From positions 162,739 to 226,738 of the forward strand of contig NZ_JAKLSQ010000001.1 of assembly GCF_022014495.1 (NCBI RefSeq): DNA of 64,000 nt, in the 5' to 3' direction. Below the pieces are notes generated by a model that ran no database searches, was not told the origin of the DNA, and worked only from the letters and a program-made list of their open reading frames with translations. Position numbers and translations under genes: made by a program. This DNA is from Sandaracinobacteroides sayramensis. GTDB lineage: Bacteria; Pseudomonadota; Alphaproteobacteria; Sphingomonadales; Sphingomonadaceae. Shown in pieces: positions 54,221-63,194 of this stretch. Numbering within the stretch: position 1 is the stretch's first letter; the number at the start of each line of letters is the position of its first letter.

Positions 54221-55624
54221 TCACCTCTTGATGTTGATCACTTGGAGCTGCGTATATTCGGCGAGGCCCTCGACGGACTGCTCGACACCCAGGCCGGAAT
54301 TTTTGAAGCCGGCCATGGGGATGTGCGGGCCGATCGCGATATGCTGGTTGACCCACATCTGACCGCTTTCGATACGCTCGGCGATCGCCGCGGCGCGCTC
54401 GACATCTTTCGACCAGATGGATCCACCCAGGCCGTATTCGGAGGAATTGACGCAGCGTACCACGTCGTCCACATCCGAGAAGGCGATGACCGGCAATATG
54501 GGTCCGAATTGCTCTTCATCCACGATCGTATGGCCGTCGCTGATATCCCGGACGATGGTCGGTTGGATGAAATAGCCGGCTCGCTCCATGGCTTCGCCAC
54601 CGGCGATGATCTTGCCGTCGCGCCGGGCCGCCTCCAGGAATCCCTTCACCTTTTCAAATTGCGCGCGGTTCTGGATCGGACCGATATTCGTTCCCTGCTT
54701 CAGTCCGTCATCGACGACGGCTTCCTGCGCCAGCCTTGCCAATTCGTCGCACATCGCCTCGTAGATCGATTCATGCACATAGGCCCGCTTCACCGCCAGG
54801 CAGACCTGTCCGCAGTTGAGGAACGCGCCGTTGAAGATCGCCAGCGCCGTCTCACGCACATCGACATCCTCCAGCACGATGGCCGGATCGTTGCCGCCCA
54901 GCTCGAGCGTGACGCGCTTGAGCGTATCAGCGCTGCTCGCCGCGATCCGCTTGCCGGTGGCGGTCGAACCCGTGAAGCCAATTTTGGCGACATCCGGATG
55001 GGCGGTGAGATGCGGCCCCAGGTCATTATCGTCGGTGATGATGTTGACCACGCCCGCCGGGAAGATGTCTCGGCACAGCGCGCCTAATGCAAGGGCGGTG
55101 ACGGGCGTGGTAGGGGCCGGCTTCAAGATGATGCTGTTTCCCGCCAGCACGGCGGGACCGATCTTCCAGCAGGCGACGAGCAGCGGGAAGTTCCATGCGA
55201 TGATCCCGACGACCACGCCTAGCGGCCGATGCTTGACGACGATATGGGCCTGCTCATCGTCCTGTATGACCCGGTCGGGAAGCTCGAGAGTGGCGTAGTG
55301 CCGGAGATATCCTTCCGTCCACGCAACTTCCCCCTGGGCCTCGGCAAAGGGCTTGCCCTGTTCTTGCACCAGCAGGCGCGCGAGATTGTCGCCATCGGCC
55401 GCGATGGCATCGGCAAGCTCGATGAGCTTGGCCTGGCGCTGCGCGAAGGGCGTCTCGGCCCAGCCGGGATAGGCTGCCTTGGCGGCTTTGATGGCTTCGT
55501 CGGCCTGAGCCGCTGAAGCGCGCGGCACGGTCACGAACGCTTCGCCGAGTGCGGGGTTGATGACCTCGAGCGTGCCATCGCCCTCCACGAGTTGGCCCCC
55601 AATCAGCAACTTATAATCAGACAT
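54221..55624 (-). CDS. NAD(P)-dependent aldehyde dehydrogenase
   Basis: The 467-aa protein has VGIIAWNFPLLVACWKIGPAVLAG and FTGSTATGKRIAASSADTLKRVTLELGGNDPAIV (general-base Glu). The catalytic Cys region is NGAFLNCGQVCLAVKR. It oxidises the aldehyde made by the PQQ enzyme. ATG 55624 follows GGAGACAAGC. The acyl-CoA ligase is coupled at its 3' end, and a hairpin separates it from the PQQ dehydrogenase gene. Confidence 0.92.
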   Translation of the reverse strand: MSDYKLLIGGQLVEGDGTLEVINPALGEAFVTVPRASAAQADEAIKAAKAAYPGWAETPFAQRQAKLIELADAIAADGDNLARLLVQEQGKPFAEAQGEVAWTEGYLRHYATLELPDRVIQDDEQAHIVVKHRPLGVVVGIIAWNFPLLVACWKIGPAVLAGNSIILKPAPTTPVTALALGALCRDIFPAGVVNIITDDNDLGPHLTAHPDVAKIGFTGSTATGKRIAASSADTLKRVTLELGGNDPAIVLEDVDVRETALAIFNGAFLNCGQVCLAVKRAYVHESIYEAMCDELARLAQEAVVDDGLKQGTNIGPIQNRAQFEKVKGFLEAARRDGKIIAGGEAMERAGYFIQPTIVRDISDGHTIVDEEQFGPILPVIAFSDVDDVVRCVNSSEYGLGGSIWSKDVERAAAIAERIESGQMWVNQHIAIGPHIPMAGFKNSGLGVEQSVEGLAEYTQLQVINIKR

Positions 55625-55745
55625 GCTTGTCTCCAGCCACATACGTGGGAAAATCGAATATGCAGGGCATCCAGAGCGCCCCATGGTCGCCGGTCTTCAG
55701 TCCTGACCGGCGCAAGCGTTTGTCGCCGCCTTTTCACAAAGGATC

Positions 55746-55783
55746 GGATGACCGGCGGCGGGCGCCGAAACCGCCGGTCATCC
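55746..55783 (-). terminator. Inverted repeat between PQQ dehydrogenase and aldehyde dehydrogenase
   Basis: A perfect 13-bp stem (GGATGACCGGCGG / CCGCCGGTCATCC) with a 12-base loop lies 14 bases after the PQQ dehydrogenase stop. Only a weak T-run follows on the minus strand, so it may partly terminate or protect the upstream message and lower expression of the genes beyond it. Confidence 0.65.
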
Positions 55784-55796
55784 TCTCTAAGCGAGC

Positions 55797-57965
55797 CTAT
55801 TTTTTCGGTTTTGCGCTCGCGGCAGGTTGTCCGCGCACAGAATCTGCAGTGCCTTGAATGAACGCCTTGAGCTTCTTGACGTCCTCTGCGGTAAGCTTGC
55901 CCTTGAAATCGGGCATACCCTGCTCGGCCATCGCACCTTCGAAAACGAACGCTTCAAGATTGGCGATCGCCTCGCGGGGCGCATAACCCAGGTTGGGCAA
56001 ATTGCCTCCCTTGTCGACGCCAGGAACGCCATGGCAGAACAGACAGTTGCTGACGTAGAGTGCGCCTCCAGGAGCGACGTCCTTCTTGTCATAGGGCACG
56101 CCCGAGAGCAGTTCCCCCTGCTCATATTTTCCGAACTGCGGCAACGGCGCCTTGCCGCCGATGACGAAGGTGTAGACCGTACCAGGCGAACTGCGGTCGG
56201 TAGCGCGCTGGGACTCACCGAAAACACCGCCCCAACCCACCGCAATCGAGACATACTGCTTGCCATCGATCTGGTAGGTGATCGGAGCCGCGATGACGCC
56301 ACTGCCTACCGGCGACTCCCACATTTTATGGCCGTTGCGCGCATCATAGGCTACGAAATGCCCATCTGCGGTTCCTTGGAACACCAGATTCCCCGCTGTG
56401 GTCAGCGTGCCACCATTCCACGGCGAAACTTGTTCCTGACTCCAGACTTGCTTCTGGCGCACCGGGTCCCATGCGATCAGGCGACCGAAGGGTTTGGCCT
56501 TCGTCGCCGCGCCTCCCAGCAAACTGCCTGTGTTCCAACCGATGCCGCTCATGGGCTGGCCTGGAATGTTGGAGCGATATTTCCATTTCGGATCGTCCGC
56601 CAGCGAAAGCGGCACATGCTGCGCGGGAATGAACGCCAGCCCCAAAGCCGGATTGAACGACATGGAATGCCAGTTGTGCCCGCCAAAAGGACCGGGAATG
56701 ATCTCATAGGGCGTGGCCGAGCGGACGCCGGGCAATTCGATAGGCCTGCCCGCCTTGTCATAGCCCGAGGCCCAGTTCACCGGCACGAAATTCTTCGCGG
56801 AGATGAATTTGCCGTTTGTCCGATCGATGACGAAGAAGAAGCCGTTCTTGGGCGCATGCAGGATCACTTTGCGCGGCGCGCCGTCGACCGTCATGTCGGC
56901 CAGGATCATATCCTGCGTCGACGTGTAATCCCAGTTGTCCCCCGGCGTCTCCTGATAGTGCCAGACATATTCGCCGGTATCAGGATTGAGCGCGACGATC
57001 GATCCGAGATAGAGATTGTCGCCGCCCTTGGGACTGCGGCGATTGCGCGACCAAGGCGCCCCGTTTCCGACGCCGATATACATGAGATTGAGCTGCGGAT
57101 CGAACGCCATGCTGTTCCAGACGGTGCCGCCACCGCCCGCCTCCCAATAGCGTCCGCTGGGGTCCCAGGTCTTGGCGGCGGCTTCCATCGCCTTGTTCTC
57201 AAACGGCTTCGATGGATCTCCCGGGACCGTGAACCAGCGCCAGAGCTTCTTGCCCGACGACGCATCATAGGCGGTGATATAGCCACGCAACCCCAGCTCC
57301 GCGCCACCGTTACCAATGATGACCTTGCCCTTGTACACACGCGGCGCGCCGGTGATGGTGGCTGGCGAGTCCGGCGATAGTCTGGTGTCCTCTTCCCACA
57401 ATTTGGCGCCGGACGCCGCATCAAGCGCGATGAGACGACCATCGAAGGCTCCGACGAAGACTTTTCCCTCATAGACGGCCACGCCCCGGTTCACGACGTC
57501 ACAGCACCCCTTGCCGCCCGCGCTGCGCGGCACTTGCGGATCGAACGTCCACAACTGCTTCCCCGTCCGTACATTGATTGCATGCACGACGCTCCAGGAT
57601 GCTGTCACGTACATGATCCCGTCCACAACAAGCGGCGTTGCCTCTACGCCGCGGGTCGAGCCCAGATCATAGGTCCAGGCCAAACCCAGTCGGGCGACAT
57701 TGTCAGTGGATATCTGGGACAGCTTGCTGAAGCGCGTTTCCGAATAGTCGAGGCCGTAGCTGGGCCATTCCTCGGAAGTCGCAGCGTTCTTGACAATAAA
57801 GTCACCGTTAATTTTCCCGGCGATTTTCGAGGTATCGACGGGTGCCCGGTTGCTCGCTTCGTTCGACCGCGAGCAACCACTCAGTGTCGTACCCAGCAAG
57901 AGGAAGCCCGCCCCCACAAGGGCCATTCGCCCCGGCTTTCCCCGCCCGAAAAAGATGATCGACAT
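55797..57965 (-). CDS. PQQ-dependent alcohol dehydrogenase with haem c (type II, lipoprotein-like)
   Basis: The 722-aa protein has a lipobox (LLLGTTLSGC, Cys31) and an eight-bladed PQQ propeller. It has the vicinal disulfide GGKGCCDVVNRG (about residue 152), the active-site WDYTSTQDMIL region, and a C-terminal cytochrome c domain with CLFCH (about residue 640). It oxidises an alcohol in the periplasm and passes electrons to the respiratory chain through haem c. A lipid anchor is unusual for soluble quinohaemoproteins. No pqq synthesis genes lie in the window. Confidence 0.9.
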   Translation of the reverse strand: MSIIFFGRGKPGRMALVGAGFLLLGTTLSGCSRSNEASNRAPVDTSKIAGKINGDFIVKNAATSEEWPSYGLDYSETRFSKLSQISTDNVARLGLAWTYDLGSTRGVEATPLVVDGIMYVTASWSVVHAINVRTGKQLWTFDPQVPRSAGGKGCCDVVNRGVAVYEGKVFVGAFDGRLIALDAASGAKLWEEDTRLSPDSPATITGAPRVYKGKVIIGNGGAELGLRGYITAYDASSGKKLWRWFTVPGDPSKPFENKAMEAAAKTWDPSGRYWEAGGGGTVWNSMAFDPQLNLMYIGVGNGAPWSRNRRSPKGGDNLYLGSIVALNPDTGEYVWHYQETPGDNWDYTSTQDMILADMTVDGAPRKVILHAPKNGFFFVIDRTNGKFISAKNFVPVNWASGYDKAGRPIELPGVRSATPYEIIPGPFGGHNWHSMSFNPALGLAFIPAQHVPLSLADDPKWKYRSNIPGQPMSGIGWNTGSLLGGAATKAKPFGRLIAWDPVRQKQVWSQEQVSPWNGGTLTTAGNLVFQGTADGHFVAYDARNGHKMWESPVGSGVIAAPITYQIDGKQYVSIAVGWGGVFGESQRATDRSSPGTVYTFVIGGKAPLPQFGKYEQGELLSGVPYDKKDVAPGGALYVSNCLFCHGVPGVDKGGNLPNLGYAPREAIANLEAFVFEGAMAEQGMPDFKGKLTAEDVKKLKAFIQGTADSVRGQPAASAKPKK

Positions 57966-57989
57966 GTCTTTGTTCTTTCTCTCAAATAC

Positions 57990-58892
57990 TTAGAAGACCT
58001 TCAGAAGACGCAAATTGAGGCGGTTCGATTCCCGAAATCCGCTCCTCACCGAAATGTCGCGGCCGTAGGTGGCGAGCAATTGCACGGTCTTCGCCGGAAA
58101 CCAGGCCATTCCGACATTGCCCTTCCAATTGCTCGCTTGATCCTGCTGCCTGATGCCATCGATCCTCGTCTCGCCACCCGTGACGAACGAGCCGCCGACG
58201 CGGAAATCGAGGTTCGGCTTGAGCTGATAACGGGCGAAAGCCTGGAACTGCCCGCTTGCGGATTGCGTCAGACGCGCGGAAGACGAGCCGAAGTCGTTAT
58301 TCTTGCCATAGAAGGTCACGTCGCCGACGAGGTCGATCGAGATCTTGGGCGTGACCCCCTTAACGAAGCCGCCCTGGAGCACGAACTTCCAACGGTTCTC
58401 GCCCAGGTTCAGGGGGCGGGTGCGATCATATGATCCTGTCGGCACATAGACGAATGGCGTGATACCGAAATAGGTATTGCTCTTGGGCTTGTTCACCAGC
58501 CAAACGGTGGCTGCGAGGATAAGATCGCCGGCCGCGCCGCCGCTTTTACCCAAAGCGTGCGTATCGCCCTTCCCTTCCAGCTGACCGAGCGGAAGCAGAA
58601 ACTGCGGGTCGACCGTCAGGCCGGCAATGTCCATATAGTGAACGCCGCGCAGAATGAATACGGTCGAGTCCAATCCGGGATCACCCGGCTGCTTGTCGCC
58701 CTTGGCATAGATGGCGTCGCGCTCGGCAAATTGCGCATAGACAATGGCCAGATTGGATCCCGGCGGCAGTGCGACATAGTCGCCGGCATCAACGTCGGTC
58801 GCCCATGCCGCCGTGCTGGCCATCGGCGTACACAACGCAACGCCTCCCCACAGGGCCGCCTTCAAAAGCGAACCTTTATTGAGATTACCCAT
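57990..58892 (-). CDS. Outer-membrane MetA-pathway-type channel
   Basis: The 300-aa protein has a signal peptide (GVALCTPMASTAAWA) and the features of the Phenol_MetA_deg family: LAIVYAQFAERDAIYAKGD, FGITPFVYVPTGSYDRTRPLNLGENRWKF and FDF-like barrel strands. These outer-membrane proteins accompany catabolic operons and are thought to admit hydrophobic substrates. It is the first gene after the sigma-54 promoter and is followed by the PQQ dehydrogenase gene 24 bases later. Confidence 0.82.
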   Translation of the reverse strand: MGNLNKGSLLKAALWGGVALCTPMASTAAWATDVDAGDYVALPPGSNLAIVYAQFAERDAIYAKGDKQPGDPGLDSTVFILRGVHYMDIAGLTVDPQFLLPLGQLEGKGDTHALGKSGGAAGDLILAATVWLVNKPKSNTYFGITPFVYVPTGSYDRTRPLNLGENRWKFVLQGGFVKGVTPKISIDLVGDVTFYGKNNDFGSSSARLTQSASGQFQAFARYQLKPNLDFRVGGSFVTGGETRIDGIRQQDQASNWKGNVGMAWFPAKTVQLLATYGRDISVRSGFRESNRLNLRLLKVF

Positions 58893-58931
58893 TATCCTCT
58901 CCCTCCATTATATCATAGTTGGTAACCCCTA

Positions 58932-58947
58932 AGCACAAAGCGTGCCA
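58932..58947 (-). promoter_or_regulatory. Sigma-54 (-24/-12) promoter of the alcohol operon
   Basis: Read on the minus strand the sequence is TGGCACG-CTTT-GTGCT. It fits the consensus TGGCACGNNNNTTGCW at all fixed positions except one T, with the GG-N10-GC spacing intact. It lies about 40 bases before the start at 58892. The AcoR-type activator in the cluster needs exactly such a promoter. Confidence 0.8.
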
Positions 58948-59026
58948 AATCGGAGATTGTCCAATCTGCTGGAAAATGACCACGGTTGGGGGAACGCGTC
59001 TCAGCTAACTGTAACGAAATAGAACA

Positions 59027-59042
59027 GGTGTATTCGGACACC
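59027..59042 (-). promoter_or_regulatory. Inverted repeat, possible activator site
   Basis: GGTGT-ATTCGG-ACACC lies about 80 bases upstream of the -24 element, within the normal range for an enhancer site bound by a sigma-54 activator. The assignment is by position only. Confidence 0.35.
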
Positions 59043-59408
59043 CGTATCGTCAGGTTTCACCTTGGCAGATGGATCAAACCGAGAACTTCGGCATCCAGGC
59101 CGATCAAAACAGGATTGCTATCTCTCCTGTCATATTTGCGAGGAGCCATCCGCCGATATTCCGCCCGACAAGCAGCACGTCGGACGCGAGCCAAGGCAAT
59201 TTCGGACTGGCGTGAGCAAATCTTGTTGTTCGGCCAGAGGCTTTCGCAATGGAGATCACGACCACCCACGCGTAGGCCGTTTCTCGACCCCTTGCCGCAG
59301 GTCGAGGAACGGACCTATGGATCAGCAAAATGCGCGGACCATTGCGCTCGTGATGGACCTGGACCCACGGACGTGATTATCGATACCTTTTCGTTCGGCA
59401 TCATCAGC
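59043..59408. other. Unassigned stretch left of the right-hand LysR repeat
   Basis: Several frames are open, but none gives a recognisable protein or has a convincing start. It may be debris from the rearrangement that brought the catabolic island next to the repeat. Confidence 0.4.
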
Positions 59409-59857
59409 GAAGGCGACGTCGAGCGTTCCCATGGCCACGTTATGGCTTGTCCTACTCGTCGTATCTTCCGTGAGGGTGATGTTCACCGATGGAAATAGAG
59501 CTTTAAACTGACGCAGCACATCACCAAACAACCCGCCGGTGCGCGATGATGTAACTCCGATGCGGACTTGCCCCGCCTCCCCACTGTCGACAGCAACTGC
59601 GTAACGAGCGGCGAGATCTAATTGCTGGGCGCCGGCCATTGCCCGTTCCAAGAAGGCAGCGCCTGCCGTTGTGGGCGAAACACCAATTCGACTTCGCTTG
59701 AACAGGGGAACGCCTAATCGGTGCTCAAGATGCTGAATGCGTCGGCTGAGTGACGATTGGGACAATGCCAGCATCTCTCTCGCTCATCGAAACTGCCAGT
59801 TTCCGCCGCCGCGATCGCGCAGCGCAGATTTCGCAGATCCAAGATCATATTCGGCAA
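59409..59857 (-). pseudogene. Truncated, frameshifted LysR gene
   Basis: This is the 5' half of a LysR gene nearly identical to the one at 35295. One T is missing from the run after the codons for TGS (near 59790), which throws the HTH out of frame, and homology stops at 59409, so the ligand domain is lost. An open frame from an internal ATG (MLALSQSSLSRR) remains, but it lacks the first helices. It is a remnant. Confidence 0.85.
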
Positions 59858-59978
59858 ACATCACTCCCCCATGCCAATATCCGCTTCGGACGGCCGCGTT
59901 TTGTGCCGGAGTTTGGCGTTGCCAACACCGTCTCGGTAGTCCCGCGTCCTGAAAACTCCGTCGCCGATAGGGGAACAC
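59409..59978 (-). repeat. Direct repeat, right copy
   Basis: These bases match 34846-35417 in the same orientation. The first 150 bases differ at only about nine positions; the rest is somewhat less similar. A single base is missing in this copy near 59790. Confidence 0.85.
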
Positions 59979-60190
59979 TGATGACAGCAGCTGCGCACGC
60001 TGAGGAAGCACCTAACTCCACCGATGGCGATTGATGTCGGCGGCAGCGCTCCTGATTATGCAACACAGATGCACGTTCGCCGATGCTACCGGATCGTGAT
60101 CGGCAGTGCCACATGCAGATAAATTTGCGTTCCGGTCCCAGCAATTCCTACGCAACCGCCTCGGTCCGTCGCGCATCGAAAGGAACGACG
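59858..60190 (+). other. Intergenic region before quinone oxidoreductase
   Basis: The left part is the repeat with the old LysR promoter. The rest should contain the promoter of the rightward oxidoreductase gene. No further gene or clear operator was seen. Confidence 0.45.
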
Positions 60191-61150
60191 ATGAAAGCGG
60201 CTGTCTACGATCATAACGGTCCACCGGAAGTCCTTCGCTACACGGACGTGCCCGACCCCAAAATTCGTTCGCGGGATGTCCTGATCCAGGTCGAGGCGAT
60301 ATCCGTTGAGGGCGGAGACCTGATCAACCGTCGCAGTTCGCCGCCGGGGCACCCCGCATATGTCGTCGGCTATGCCGCAGCGGGCACGGTGGTGGCGATC
60401 GGTGACGCGGTCACGGACCGCAAGCCCGGCGACCGAGTTACCTCATGGGGCTTGGATGGATCCCACGCCCAACTCCGCGCAGTTCCGACAGATCAGACTT
60501 GGCTGCTGCCCGCAGGCGCAGGCGTAGCAGAAGCCGCGGCGATCCCGATCGGCTTCGGAACTGCCCATCATTGCCTGTTCGCGAGAGGGCGGCTCTCAAG
60601 CGGAAGCTCCGTCCTCATCCAAGGTGCAGCGGGGGGTGTCGGGGTCGCGGCAGTACAGCTCGCCCGCCAGGCCGGCGCGACCGTAATCGCCGTCGCTAGC
60701 GGTGAGGATCGCGTCCGCAGCGTCATCGAGCTCGGTGCATCGCGTGTAATCGACCATAACGTCGAATCGGTCGTGGACGTGGTCCGTGACCTCACCGGCG
60801 GCCGAGGCGTTGACCTCATCGTCGATCCGGTAGGTTCCACCTTGGCGACATCCCTCGCCGCGCTCCGCGACGAAGGAGTCTTGGTGTCCGTGGGCAATGC
60901 CGGCGGCGGGGCTCTGACAGTGGATTTTTGGCCAGCGGTGCAGCGAAATCAAACGGTCATCGGCGTATTCATGGGAACCGTCCTGTCACGTGCAGCGGTG
61001 CGCCAAACCATCGACATGATGCTCGCCGACGTTGCGAAAGGCAGTCTCACCGTGCCAATCGACAGAAGGTTTCCGCTCGCCGAGGCAGGGGCCGCCCATC
61101 GGTATGCCGAGGACAACAAGGTCCTCGGCCGTATCGTGCTGATCCCCTGA
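60191..61150 (+). CDS. Zinc-independent quinone oxidoreductase (MDR family)
   Basis: The 319-aa protein starts at ATG 60191 after GAAAGGAACGACG (MKAAVYDHNGPPEVLRY). It has the NADPH-binding site VLIQGAAGGVGVAAVQLARQAGATVIAVAS and SDR-independent medium-chain architecture (GYAAAGTVVAIGDAV). Zinc-ligand Cys residues of alcohol dehydrogenases are missing, pointing to the quinone-oxidoreductase branch. Its substrate is unknown. It converges with the SDR at 61189. Confidence 0.87.
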   Translation: MKAAVYDHNGPPEVLRYTDVPDPKIRSRDVLIQVEAISVEGGDLINRRSSPPGHPAYVVGYAAAGTVVAIGDAVTDRKPGDRVTSWGLDGSHAQLRAVPTDQTWLLPAGAGVAEAAAIPIGFGTAHHCLFARGRLSSGSSVLIQGAAGGVGVAAVQLARQAGATVIAVASGEDRVRSVIELGASRVIDHNVESVVDVVRDLTGGRGVDLIVDPVGSTLATSLAALRDEGVLVSVGNAGGGALTVDFWPAVQRNQTVIGVFMGTVLSRAAVRQTIDMMLADVAKGSLTVPIDRRFPLAEAGAAHRYAEDNKVLGRIVLIP

Positions 61151-61188
61151 CGCCGATTTCGCGCCCAACCGCTACCGAGCGCCCGCTG

Positions 61189-61929
61189 TCAGGCGATCGC
61201 GCCCGCGTCGGCGGTCAAGGTGGCGCCTGTAATTACACTCGCCGCGGGACTTGATAGAAACACGACCGCATTCGCGATTTCACTCGGCTTGGCGAAGCGG
61301 CCCAGAGACGTCAAACTCCGTTGGAAATCTGCCGCCGGGCCGTCTGCGGGGTTCGCGTCAGTATCCACAGATCCGGGCTGCACGAGGTTCACGGTGATGC
61401 CCTGCGGCCCGAGTTCACGTGACAACCCGCGAGTGAAGGACGTAAGCGCGGCCTTGGACATCGCATAGGCCGTTACGCCCGGAAATGGGACGCGTTCGCC
61501 GAGCCCCGACCCAATCGAGATTATGCGCCCCCCAGCGGAGAGATGCGGAATGGCGGCCTTCGCGAATAGCACTGGTGCTCGCACGTTGACGTCCATCAGC
61601 TTCTGATACTCGGCCACATCGAGGTCGGCGATCAGACCGGAATGGCCGATCGCCGCGCTATTGACGAGAATATCAAGACCACCGAGCGCCGAGACGGCCT
61701 CGCTCACGGCGCGCGTGATCGCATCCGGGTCTGCGCTATCGGCCTGTATGGCGACCGCGCGACGTCCGACACCATGTATAGCTTGAGCGACCTCGTCAGC
61801 CTTTTCGGCGGCGTGCTGGTAGGTGAACGCGATGTCCGCGCCGCTTTCGGCCAGCGCCAGCGCGATCGCGGCTCCGATGCCTCGCGAAGCTCCCGTAACC
61901 AACGCACGTTTTCCATTCAGATCGATCAT
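61189..61929 (-). CDS. Short-chain dehydrogenase/reductase (FabG-like)
   Basis: The 246-aa protein has ALVTGASRGIGAAIALALAESG, ILVNSAAIG and the catalytic YAMSKAAL. It ends with VVFLSSPAASVITGATLTADAG, a classical SDR layout. The ATG at 61929 (MIDLNGKRAL) is preferred because AAAAGGAC precedes it; ATG 61950 is an alternative. The AraC gene is divergent, 279 bases away, and may control it. The substrate is unknown. Confidence 0.87.
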   Translation of the reverse strand: MIDLNGKRALVTGASRGIGAAIALALAESGADIAFTYQHAAEKADEVAQAIHGVGRRAVAIQADSADPDAITRAVSEAVSALGGLDILVNSAAIGHSGLIADLDVAEYQKLMDVNVRAPVLFAKAAIPHLSAGGRIISIGSGLGERVPFPGVTAYAMSKAALTSFTRGLSRELGPQGITVNLVQPGSVDTDANPADGPAADFQRSLTSLGRFAKPSEIANAVVFLSSPAASVITGATLTADAGAIA

Positions 61930-62208
61930 ATATTTGTCCTTTTCTACCATTTTGACGCTGCCGGTGGCGCGAGTCCGTATGATGCAAGGCGCGAGCAGTG
62001 TGCAGCTCAGTCTCAGCTCGTCATGTTGTGTGAAAGCTATCGCCGCCCGTCACGTCCGCCTCGCGCAAGTGCACGATTGGCGTCGGCAATTTGGTTCGGA
62101 GCCTCGTCATCGCTTCGCATTTCCTTGTCCTTGAGATAGGTCAGCGACAAGGAAACGGCATTCCCGATACTACCTTACCCTTGCCTGATCCTACCAAGTG
62201 ACTAACTA

Positions 62209-63096
62209 ATGGGTATGTTTGATCTCGAGATCGCGACCCGCCGCCTGCTTGACGATATCGCACCCCATATTGCTCCGCGTGGCGGGCTTGTTGGGCAGGC
62301 AACACCTGTTCCACGCTTGACGCTATGGACGAGCACGAGTGTCACGCCCCCCACAGCGGCGGTATTTGAGCCTATGTTCTATGCCGTCGCGCGTGGCGCA
62401 AAAGTCCTGACGATGGGCGCCAACCGTTTCGAGATGTCGGCCGGCGACTGCGCTGCGTCATCCTTTGGGCTGCCCTATTCTCATCAGCTCATTGGCGCGA
62501 CGCCGTATGCTCCGTATGTCGGCATCAGCCTCCATCTGGACGTCGATAGGCTCACAAGGGTCGTACTCGACATGCCTAAACATCAGGAGCGATGGACATG
62601 CGCGGTAGCGGCGGGCGATCTGGGTGGCGTGGTCGGCGAAGCGTTCACGCAGCTCGTCGGCCTTGTGAACGCGCCTGACGACATAGGGGTGCTCGCGCCA
62701 CTCTACGAAAGCGAACTCTATTATCGTCTCCTGCAAAGCGCGATGGGCGGTACGCTACGTCAGATCGTGGAGCGGAACGATCGTGTTCGGCAAATCAAGG
62801 CGGCCGCAGACTGGCTAGGCGCCCATAACGACGAACCAGTGATCATCCAGGAATTGGCAGCAAGCGCAGGCATGAGCGTGACTTCATTTCATAGGCACTT
62901 CAAGGCTGTTACCGGATACAGCCCGCTCGCCTTTCAGCGTCAAATGCGCCTTCTCGAAGCTAGAAAGTTGCTTGTGGCTGGCAGCACCAATGTGGCGCGT
63001 GTTGCATTCGAGGTGGGCTATCAAAGCCCGGCCCAGTTCAGCCGAGAATACAAGAACATGTTCGGCAACTCACCGCTGATCGATCTGCAGCGCTGA
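62209..63096 (+). CDS. AraC-family regulator (YqhC type)
   Basis: The 295-aa protein has an AraC N-terminal ligand domain (VFEPMFYAVARGAKVLTMG, YVGISLHLDVDRLTRVVLDM) and two C-terminal HTH units (IQELAASAGMSVTSFHRHFKAVTGYSPLAFQRQMRL, NVARVAFEVGYQSPAQFSREYKNMFG). Regulators of this type often control reductases for reactive aldehydes. It is divergent from the SDR gene and may regulate it and the quinone oxidoreductase. Confidence 0.87.
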   Translation: MGMFDLEIATRRLLDDIAPHIAPRGGLVGQATPVPRLTLWTSTSVTPPTAAVFEPMFYAVARGAKVLTMGANRFEMSAGDCAASSFGLPYSHQLIGATPYAPYVGISLHLDVDRLTRVVLDMPKHQERWTCAVAAGDLGGVVGEAFTQLVGLVNAPDDIGVLAPLYESELYYRLLQSAMGGTLRQIVERNDRVRQIKAAADWLGAHNDEPVIIQELAASAGMSVTSFHRHFKAVTGYSPLAFQRQMRLLEARKLLVAGSTNVARVAFEVGYQSPAQFSREYKNMFGNSPLIDLQR

Positions 63097-63194
63097 CCTG
63101 ACCTGATGATGTTCAGCAGGAACAAATGCTGAGAAACCCGGGTCCTCGCGTGCAACGGGACGGTCGAGACACGTATTTCGCCGTCCGTCAGAAA

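Noticed and set aside
59043-59408. Possible transposase or stress-protein remnant
   Set aside because: No frame gave a recognisable motif; called unassigned.
59322-59774. Open frame of 150 codons as a functional LysR regulator
   Set aside because: It lacks the first HTH helices and most of the ligand domain; comparison with 34387-35295 shows a frameshift and truncation.
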